From GWA2-44-9 sp964429675 (GTDB taxonomy: Bacteria; Patescibacteriota; Minisyncoccia; 2-02-FULL-40-12; GWA2-44-9), in the NCBI GenBank assembly GCA_964429675.1, contig CAYSDF010000018.1, forward strand, positions 1 to 16,574: DNA of 16,574 bases, written 5' to 3'. The notes below the pieces were generated by a model that was not told the DNA's origin, did no database searches, and saw nothing but the letters and a program-made list of their open reading frames with translations. The translations under genes were made by a program, and so were the position numbers. Within the stretch, counting starts at the first letter, position 1; each line of letters starts with the position of its first letter. Positions 11,901-16,574 of this stretch are shown here, piece by piece.

Positions 11901-14713
11901 ATATTCTTACTTTCTATTTTACCCTTATTCGTAATTATCTGCAAAAACCTTATCCCCACCACAACTTCCTTATTTAGTACCCCATTTTTATAAGTTATTA
12001 TTGTAGATTTGCCAGTTTTCGGATCGAAATGTATCCCTGCTATTTCCTGATTCTTTACTAATAATACTTGATCAAAGGTGCTGATCTGGCCATTTTTAGT
12101 TGAAAAGTTCACCGCAAAAACATTGCTAGATAAATCCTTGACCTGATTATTATATGTTACGGACTTAAGACTCAATGTATAGACAGGGCCCAGCATAACT
12201 TTCCCAAACTTAAGTACTGAGTTATTGCCGGCTTGGTCGTTAGAAGTACAATCGGTTGAAGTGCAAGATATCGAATCCAGAGAAGTAATTATAAAAGACT
12301 TCTGATTAGTATCGAACTTCAAATTAAATTCCGGGAATATCGTATCAATTTTAACTGTAAGAGTTTTTATATCCTCATCATTACCGGCATTATCTACAGA
12401 GTAATATCGAATGGTTGAAGTGCCTTCGGATGTAACGGGAATCGATGATGTGTAGCTTATGAATGACCCGCCATTTACCGAATACCTTGTTTCAAGAACG
12501 CCAGAGTTATCATCAGAAGCGTTTAGGTTTACCATCACGGTACTTTTATACCAGCCATTGAGGCCCTGAGTACCCGAGATTGAAGTTGTTGTAACCGGCG
12601 GATTAGTGTCGTCTAGCTGGCTAGGACTTAAGACCGAAGAGGCGTTAACCGTACTAAACTGGCCACTATTACTATAATCGAAATTAATTTGATTATCGGC
12701 ACTTGTGTCCGAAATATTAAACCTTACTTGGCTTCCAGGAACTATTGTCACATCATTAAACACCGTGGATTGGCTTTCTTGGCCGTTATTATTATCCGTG
12801 ATAGTCAGATCAAAAGAACCACTGGCAGTTCCCGTCCCTTCTATCCTATACTGCTGACCCTGGTCAGTTGGAAGAAAGATAAACTTATGCCCATCAATAA
12901 TTTGGTAATCTGCTCCCGGGATACTGTTCTCCAGACCGTACTGGATCGGACCTGAATGATTATTATTTTGATCATAGACATGAACATCGACAGGACTTTT
13001 CCAAACAAGTTGCTTGCCTTTAAAATTGCATTGCGATGAATCATTTTTTAAATTCCCGGTTGGAATGAAAGGTTGACTGGCTAATATACTGGCGATAGCG
13101 CTTCTGACATCAGCCTGACTTGGCATTTGGGAATGTGCAGCATTTTTAAGATAAAATTTATGGTTAGGCGGGATATTTATATAATCCGAGCTACCAAGTG
13201 GAACAGTTCCGTCTCCGGAAGTCCTACCTATCTTATCTATAGAGCTGTTGTCCGATTTAAATAAATAACCCGCCTCAGTCGCCGTACTGCATCCTGCAAT
13301 ATTATACACATCTATTCCTGAAAAGTCTGTATTCTCAAGATTCTTGGCCCAGAATACATTGGCCATAGCCATGCTCTTTGAACTTAAATTATTACTCAGG
13401 AGAAATAGATTTGAATCCTGATAACTTAAGAAACCTACTGTGCCTGATTTTTTAATATAGCCCTGGGAATTACTGAAATAAGAACTGCCAGGCAAAAGCT
13501 CATATGCCGCCGATGAATTAGAAACTACTTCCTTAATTCTATCCTGATTAAGCCAGGGAATGCCAACATTGTCCCCTTCAAGCAATACTCGAGCTGATTT
13601 AGGAGCGCCTAAATGCGGGGTACCGACAAAAATCAATTTATCTATGCTACTTTTGCCATAAGAATTTATGTAATCATCCACTAGTAGCCCTCCCATACTA
13701 TGAGCGATGATGTCCACTTTTTGAGCTCCGGTTTGAGATTTTATGTCTTCTATTTTGGCCCTAAGTAAGTCTTTGGAATTATCCAGGTTCAGGCGCCAAT
13801 CATAAGGAAAATAGAATAGATCATGGGCAATTTTATAGTTATTATTAACTAAAACAGTCTCTAAATCATTGAATATGTTAATCTTAAAAACTAAAAGATC
13901 CGTGGCTTCTTTAATAACATTACCTACTACTAAAGAAACTATCGGCTGCCCGTTACTATCCAAGTCTAGATTATCTGTTATAAATTGATCATTGTTAAAA
14001 TTAAACTTCATTTCATTAAGATCAGCCCAAATTAGATCTGTCCCATTATACAACTCTGTTCCGGCTATTCCGGGAATAATCAAAACTGGGTTTTTTGCAG
14101 ATGGCCCGCCAGATTCCAGCCTCATCCCCCATTCTTGTTCAAAGTTGTCTCCTCCTATCCAGGTGAATGTGGCATCGTCGTAACGATAGTAGCGAGTCCA
14201 GTAGGTGTTGTTGCCGTCGGTGTGTTTGATAATAAATTGGCCTTGGCCGTTGGGATTGGAGCGTGACCATACAAACCAAAAGAATCCCCCGGCTGGGGCG
14301 CTAAAACAATTATCCAAATTGAAGCTGGTGTATCCGGAGTCATCAGTAGGTAAATCGACGGCTTTTTTACTAGCATGAGCAATATGAGTACCGGCTCCGG
14401 GAACAGTGGAAGTAAAGCCCTCGAAATAGACATCTAGCAGGACATTATCCTGGGGATTGCCTGACTGGGCGATCTTCAGGGAAACATTGCAGATATTATT
14501 GGTGGCAGGATCATTAAACAACGGGTACTCAAAAGTATTAAGATACACAAATCTCTGAGCAATACTGGTACCAGCAGTAGAATCGGTCCTTCCCCAAGTG
14601 TCATCTTTGTTTAAAGATATATCGGGCAAATCAAACAAAATACTGCCTGCAAAGACGCGCACAGGAATCGATATGAGCAAAAATAAAACAGCCATAATGG
14701 CTATTTTCTTCAT
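11897..14713 (-). CDS. Secreted LCAT-like lipase/acyltransferase, multidomain
   Basis: A 938-residue exported alpha/beta-hydrolase. The signal peptide is MKKIAIMAVLFLLISIPVRVFA (about 1-22). Residues 23-205 form a beta-rich region of unknown family. The hydrolase runs from about 208 to 550: oxyanion strand PVLIIPGIAG (209-218), nucleophile elbow AHSMGG with Ser339, Asp501 in the LCAT-type GDGTVP motif, and His527 in NAAHSQM. This triad matches the lecithin:cholesterol acyltransferase/phospholipase family (PF02450), so the substrate is likely a lipid ester. Residues 707-790 look like an Ig-like domain (WYKSTVMVNLNASDDNSG, then IRYYSVDNAGN). The C-terminal 150 residues are beta-rich and unassigned. 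There is no obvious anchor. The ATG at 14713 follows a TAACAT box by 7 bases with no Shine-Dalgarno, predicting a leaderless mRNA. The stop overlaps a small membrane protein. Confidence 0.87.
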   Translation of the reverse strand: MKKIAIMAVLFLLISIPVRVFAGSILFDLPDISLNKDDTWGRTDSTAGTSIAQRFVYLNTFEYPLFNDPATNNICNVSLKIAQSGNPQDNVLLDVYFEGFTSTVPGAGTHIAHASKKAVDLPTDDSGYTSFNLDNCFSAPAGGFFWFVWSRSNPNGQGQFIIKHTDGNNTYWTRYYRYDDATFTWIGGDNFEQEWGMRLESGGPSAKNPVLIIPGIAGTELYNGTDLIWADLNEMKFNFNNDQFITDNLDLDSNGQPIVSLVVGNVIKEATDLLVFKINIFNDLETVLVNNNYKIAHDLFYFPYDWRLNLDNSKDLLRAKIEDIKSQTGAQKVDIIAHSMGGLLVDDYINSYGKSSIDKLIFVGTPHLGAPKSARVLLEGDNVGIPWLNQDRIKEVVSNSSAAYELLPGSSYFSNSQGYIKKSGTVGFLSYQDSNLFLLSNNLSSKSMAMANVFWAKNLENTDFSGIDVYNIAGCSTATEAGYLFKSDNSSIDKIGRTSGDGTVPLGSSDYINIPPNHKFYLKNAAHSQMPSQADVRSAIASILASQPFIPTGNLKNDSSQCNFKGKQLVWKSPVDVHVYDQNNNHSGPIQYGLENSIPGADYQIIDGHKFIFLPTDQGQQYRIEGTGTASGSFDLTITDNNNGQESQSTVFNDVTIVPGSQVRFNISDTSADNQINFDYSNSGQFSTVNASSVLSPSQLDDTNPPVTTTSISGTQGLNGWYKSTVMVNLNASDDNSGVLETRYSVNGGSFISYTSSIPVTSEGTSTIRYYSVDNAGNDEDIKTLTVKIDTIFPEFNLKFDTNQKSFIITSLDSISCTSTDCTSNDQAGNNSVLKFGKVMLGPVYTLSLKSVTYNNQVKDLSSNVFAVNFSTKNGQISTFDQVLLVKNQEIAGIHFDPKTGKSTIITYKNGVLNKEVVVGIRFLQIITNKGKIESKNI

Positions 14714-14720
14714 GCCAGCA

Positions 14721-14748
14721 ATGTTACTACTAATTAATAGTCCGTCAA
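14721..14748 (-). promoter_or_regulatory. Predicted promoter of the lipase gene
   Basis: TTGACG (14743-14748) and TAACAT (14721-14726) on the minus strand, 16 bases apart, matching sigma-70 boxes 5/6 and 4/6. The -10 ends 7 bases before the ATG at 14713, so the transcript would start at the start codon. Confidence 0.5.
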
Positions 14749-14770
14749 GACTCCAAATCCGTGTATAGTT

Positions 14771-14926
14771 CTAACCGCAGGAGAGCTTGCTCTCTGGGGC
14801 ACGGCATAAATTCTTGCCACCGCCTAAGCGGGGCTCCGCCAACGGCGGGAGCTAGAATTTTGGCCTTCGTCCCTCGGTTCAGCCAACCTGCGGGAGATCC
14901 CCAGAGATCAACTCTCCTGCGGTTAG
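14771..14926 (-). repeat. 156-bp element with perfect 15-bp terminal inverted repeats, possible structured RNA
   Basis: CTAACCGCAGGAGAG (14771-14785) is repeated in inverted form at 14912-14926. Nested inside are CTCTGGGG (14792-14799) pairing with 14899-14906, AAATTCT (14808-14814) pairing with 14854-14860, and apical GC-rich hairpins between them (for example CGCC-AAC-GGCG), so either strand folds into one long rod. An alternative local hairpin GAGAGC-TT-GCTCTC (14781-14794) competes with the closing stem. It is much GC-richer than its surroundings. It matches no RNase P, tmRNA or SRP signature that I can see. From memory, similar sequence appears, mis-annotated as short proteins, in other patescibacterial genomes; unverified. 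Options are a MITE-like repeat or a non-coding RNA. Confidence 0.7.
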
Positions 14927-14937
14927 GGATCATTGTT

Positions 14938-15030
14938 CTATCGACTACCTATACCAGGGACATACGAGATCACGATGAAAAACACTCCTACCGCCAAGAT
15001 AACAAGCCATAGTAATGTTTCTTTCTTCAT
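14938..15030 (-). CDS. Possible 30-residue single-pass membrane mini-protein
   Basis: ATG at 15030 to TAG at 14938 encodes a 30-residue peptide starting MKKETLLWLVILAVGVFF and ending YVPGIGSR. It has a lysine-rich N-terminus, one hydrophobic span of about 18 residues and a short polar tail, a layout typical of small membrane proteins. A TTGATT-N17-TAGAAT promoter ends 6 bases before the ATG, so the mRNA would be leaderless, like other first genes here. There is no Shine-Dalgarno. Its stop lies 12 bases before the 156-bp inverted-repeat element, which would form the 3' part of the transcript. It could equally be non-coding leader; the hydrophobic peptide and promoter placement are the only support. 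Confidence 0.45.
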   Translation of the reverse strand: MKKETLLWLVILAVGVFFIVISYVPGIGSR

Positions 15031-15036
15031 GAGGAG

Positions 15037-15065
15037 ATTCTAAATTAAAACCCCGACAAAATCAA
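15037..15065 (-). promoter_or_regulatory. Predicted promoter upstream of the mini-ORF, overlapping a terminator
   Basis: TTGATT (15060-15065) and TAGAAT (15037-15042) on the minus strand with a 17-base spacer. The -35 box uses the last bases of the terminator stem of the SH3 gene. The predicted start falls at about 15030, the A of the mini-ORF ATG, and the transcript would include the 156-bp element. Confidence 0.55.
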
Positions 15066-15092
15066 AGCCCCCCGCTTAGCGGGGGGCTTTGA
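15062..15092 (-). terminator. Intrinsic terminator of the SH3-protein gene
   Basis: A perfect 14-bp stem (TCAAAGCCCCCCGC at 15062-15075 with its complement at 15079-15092), a 3-base loop, and TTTTGTC following on the minus strand. It begins 14 bases after the TAA stop at 15107. Confidence 0.92.
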
Positions 15093-15106
15093 AGATTGAG
15101 AATCTA

Positions 15107-16574
15107 TTATTTATCTACTGTGTATAGAGCGCTGACCCAGCCGTCTTTACCGTTGAAATTGATCTTAAACCAACCATTGGCTTCACCTGTTTTCTCAAAT
15201 GAATCTGACGGCGTCATCTTTCCAATGATCGCGCCCCTCAATGATCCCCCGCTTCGGATATTGAGCCATTTCACTCCGTGCTTTACTCCAAGAGTACTCT
15301 TTACTCCAAGCTTAGCAAATTCAGGACCGGAGATAACTTTAACATCAGACCATTTATATCCCGCGGCATTGAACTCTGCCAATGTTCTCACCCAAGTAAG
15401 AGTCCCATTGGGCCATAAAACATATACCTTAGGATCAGACACCTTGCGATAAAGTTTAACAGAAACTACAGGAGTTGGTGTCGGTGTTGGGGTAGGAGTC
15501 GGCGTAACAGTTACCGTGGGCGTAGGCGTGGGACTCGGAGAAGGTGTTGGTGTCGGTGTTGGTGTTGAACCGCCTCCACCACCTCCGCCTCCAACATTAC
15601 TTATTGGATTCATTACATTATACGTCTGAGTATCGTTGCCTGTAGATCTGTCTGTATAGGTTGCAGTCGTCGCCTGCCACGTTGAATTAGCCGCATACTG
15701 AGCAGTGGTCGCAGTATTAGATAGTGGCACAGGACAATACCAATAACCGGCGTTAGCGCTTGTTCCGGTAGTACAAGTAGTTCCCAAACTATCGCCAGCC
15801 TGAAGAGTTCCGGTTGATATTGCACTATTTGCAAAAGTAGCTCCCGGTGCACCGCTGAATATCTGGAATTTATGGCCAAATTGCAAACCGCTTGAGAAAG
15901 CAACAGATGCAGAGGCGGTGGCGCTGATAGATACAGCGCTTGAAGTACTATTTACATAGCCATCCCTACCAGCCGTTACCGTTCCTCCAAAAGTGCTTCC
16001 GGCAATATATGCTACGTTGCTTCTGTAAGACTGAGAAGCTACTGTTCCGCTATAAGATGCGGAAGCAAGAACACCATTAAGAGTCATTGCATTTCCTAAC
16101 TCATCATTAAACTGAGGCACAGCAATGTCATAATCCATACTGGCCCTAGTAACAAATGCGGTCGAGCTAGTTGAGGCCGTCAATGCTTGGCTCCATTTCC
16201 TTGTTACCCAGCCATTAACAGAGACCTTGGCCTGGATAGTTTTACTCATTTCCGCCCAAGTCTTTCCAGCGGTATCGCAAGTCGAATCGGTCATTTCTTT
16301 AGAAGCAGAAGCAACATTAACGATACCATCGACAAGCGAACCTACGCCGAATGCGCTTTCTGAAGCAATACCGCCAGCGGTCTCTGTTATCGAGCCCGAG
16401 GCAGTACCATTGCATGACCATTCGACAGTTACTCCTTTGTCATTTAAGGCATCCAACTCAGTATCAATTCTAAAATATACTACCTCGCCTAAACCCTGAG
16501 CAGCATGGGCCTTAGATGCTCCCAATAAAAAAACCCCAGAAGCTAATAATAACATTACTGCCAGGGGCATAACT
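15107..16574 (-). CDS. Secreted SH3-domain protein with Pro/Thr linker, 5' end beyond window
   Basis: At least 488 codons of an exported cell-surface protein. From the first visible ATG (16570) it reads MPLAVMLLLASGVFLLGASK then AHA, a signal-peptide core with cleavage after residue 23. No basic residues precede the core and the frame stays open to the window edge, so the true start probably lies just outside. Residues 24-325 are Ser/Ala/Thr-rich and beta-like with four cysteines (53, 98, 266, 279). Then come eight glycines (327-334), a Pro/Thr linker (335-368), a short domain with KVYVLWPNGTLTWVRTLAEF and GYKWSDVKVIS (375-414), and a bacterial SH3 domain (about 432-484; WLNIRSGGSLRGAIIG, then DGWVSALY) of the kind that binds cell-wall peptides. 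It ends with its own terminator. Envelope attachment or host contact is inferred. Confidence 0.87.
   Translation of the reverse strand, partial: VMPLAVMLLLASGVFLLGASKAHAAQGLGEVVYFRIDTELDALNDKGVTVEWSCNGTASGSITETAGGIASESAFGVGSLVDGIVNVASASKEMTDSTCDTAGKTWAEMSKTIQAKVSVNGWVTRKWSQALTASTSSTAFVTRASMDYDIAVPQFNDELGNAMTLNGVLASASYSGTVASQSYRSNVAYIAGSTFGGTVTAGRDGYVNSTSSAVSISATASASVAFSSGLQFGHKFQIFSGAPGATFANSAISTGTLQAGDSLGTTCTTGTSANAGYWYCPVPLSNTATTAQYAANSTWQATTATYTDRSTGNDTQTYNVMNPISNVGGGGGGGGSTPTPTPTPSPSPTPTPTVTVTPTPTPTPTPTPVVSVKLYRKVSDPKVYVLWPNGTLTWVRTLAEFNAAGYKWSDVKVISGPEFAKLGVKSTLGVKHGVKWLNIRSGGSLRGAIIGKMTPSDSFEKTGEANGWFKINFNGKDGWVSALYTVDK
15464..15565 (-). repeat. Pro/Thr-coding short-period tandem repeat
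   Basis: Mostly 6-bp period repeats that encode TP dipeptides with occasional SP and TV, forming the extended linker of the SH3 protein. Such tracts change length easily by slippage in units of two residues. Confidence 0.9.

Noticed and set aside
14771..14926. Known structural RNAs (RNase P, tmRNA, SRP RNA, 6S RNA)
   Set aside because: I could not find the conserved RNase P or SRP sequence blocks, the tmRNA tRNA-like ends, or a clear 6S central bubble; the element is also too short for the first two classes in their usual form.
14745..14933. 62-residue minus-strand reading frame across the inverted-repeat element
   Set aside because: It runs through both terminal inverted repeats and the nested stems, has no promoter or Shine-Dalgarno at its start, and its peptide is arginine- and proline-rich in a way dictated by the palindromes. 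The structure explains the sequence better than coding does.
1..16574. tRNA or rRNA genes
   Set aside because: No cloverleaf with a GGTTCGA-type T-loop or conserved rRNA block was seen on either strand.

Overview
The window looks like a scaffold piece from an ultra-small Candidate Phyla Radiation (Patescibacteria, parcubacterial type) bacterium, probably assembled from a metagenome. The grounds are an AT-rich sequence with tightly overlapping genes, a stand-alone four-helix-bundle (23S intervening-sequence family) protein, a small GC-richer hypothetical gene ending in the LVRPRK-type tail I associate with Parcubacteria, a secreted Pro/Thr-linker SH3 protein, and AT-rich heptamer and nonamer repeats inside and between genes. 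TGA is used as a stop (4-bp ATGA overlaps at 1097-1100 and 11897-11900), so this is not the TGA=Gly code of Gracilibacteria/Absconditabacteria. The lineage call is inference.

Layout. 1-6115 (minus) is a compact surface-glycan operon. Reading right to left it holds two GT4 glycosyltransferases, an SDR-type sugar epimerase, a MetW-like methyltransferase and two more GT4 enzymes, the last running off the left edge. 6134-6888 is a self-contained cassette: a strong promoter, a 21-bp leader hairpin, a Shine-Dalgarno, a GC-richer hypothetical gene and an intrinsic terminator. 6877-10353 (minus) carries another GT4 gene, the four-helix-bundle gene, and two incomplete GT4 genes fused by a 100-N assembly gap (9373-9472). 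A divergent promoter region separates these from a plus-strand GT4 gene (10423-11622). 11619-14713 (minus) is a secreted LCAT-like lipase/acyltransferase with an overlapping small membrane protein. 14714-15106 holds a 30-codon membrane mini-ORF, a 156-bp element bounded by perfect 15-bp inverted repeats, two promoters and a terminator. 15107-16574 is a secreted SH3-domain protein cut at its 5' end.

Together, eight GT4 enzymes (one cut at the window edge, two cut by the gap), an epimerase and a methyltransferase would build and modify a cell-surface glycan. No flippase, polymerase or initiating sugar-phosphate transferase is visible, so those must lie elsewhere. The lipase and the SH3 protein are exported and could act on the envelope or on a host cell.

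The most unusual structure is a family of in-gene elements: four tandem AT-rich heptamers (28 bp) directly abutting a short perfect hairpin, found four times in two glycosyltransferase genes, always with the hairpin on the same side relative to the repeat strand. Also notable are a 42-bp palindromic in-frame insert in a third glycosyltransferase, the 156-bp inverted-repeat element, and five first-gene promoters whose -10 boxes lie 6-8 nt from the ATG, which predicts leaderless mRNAs.
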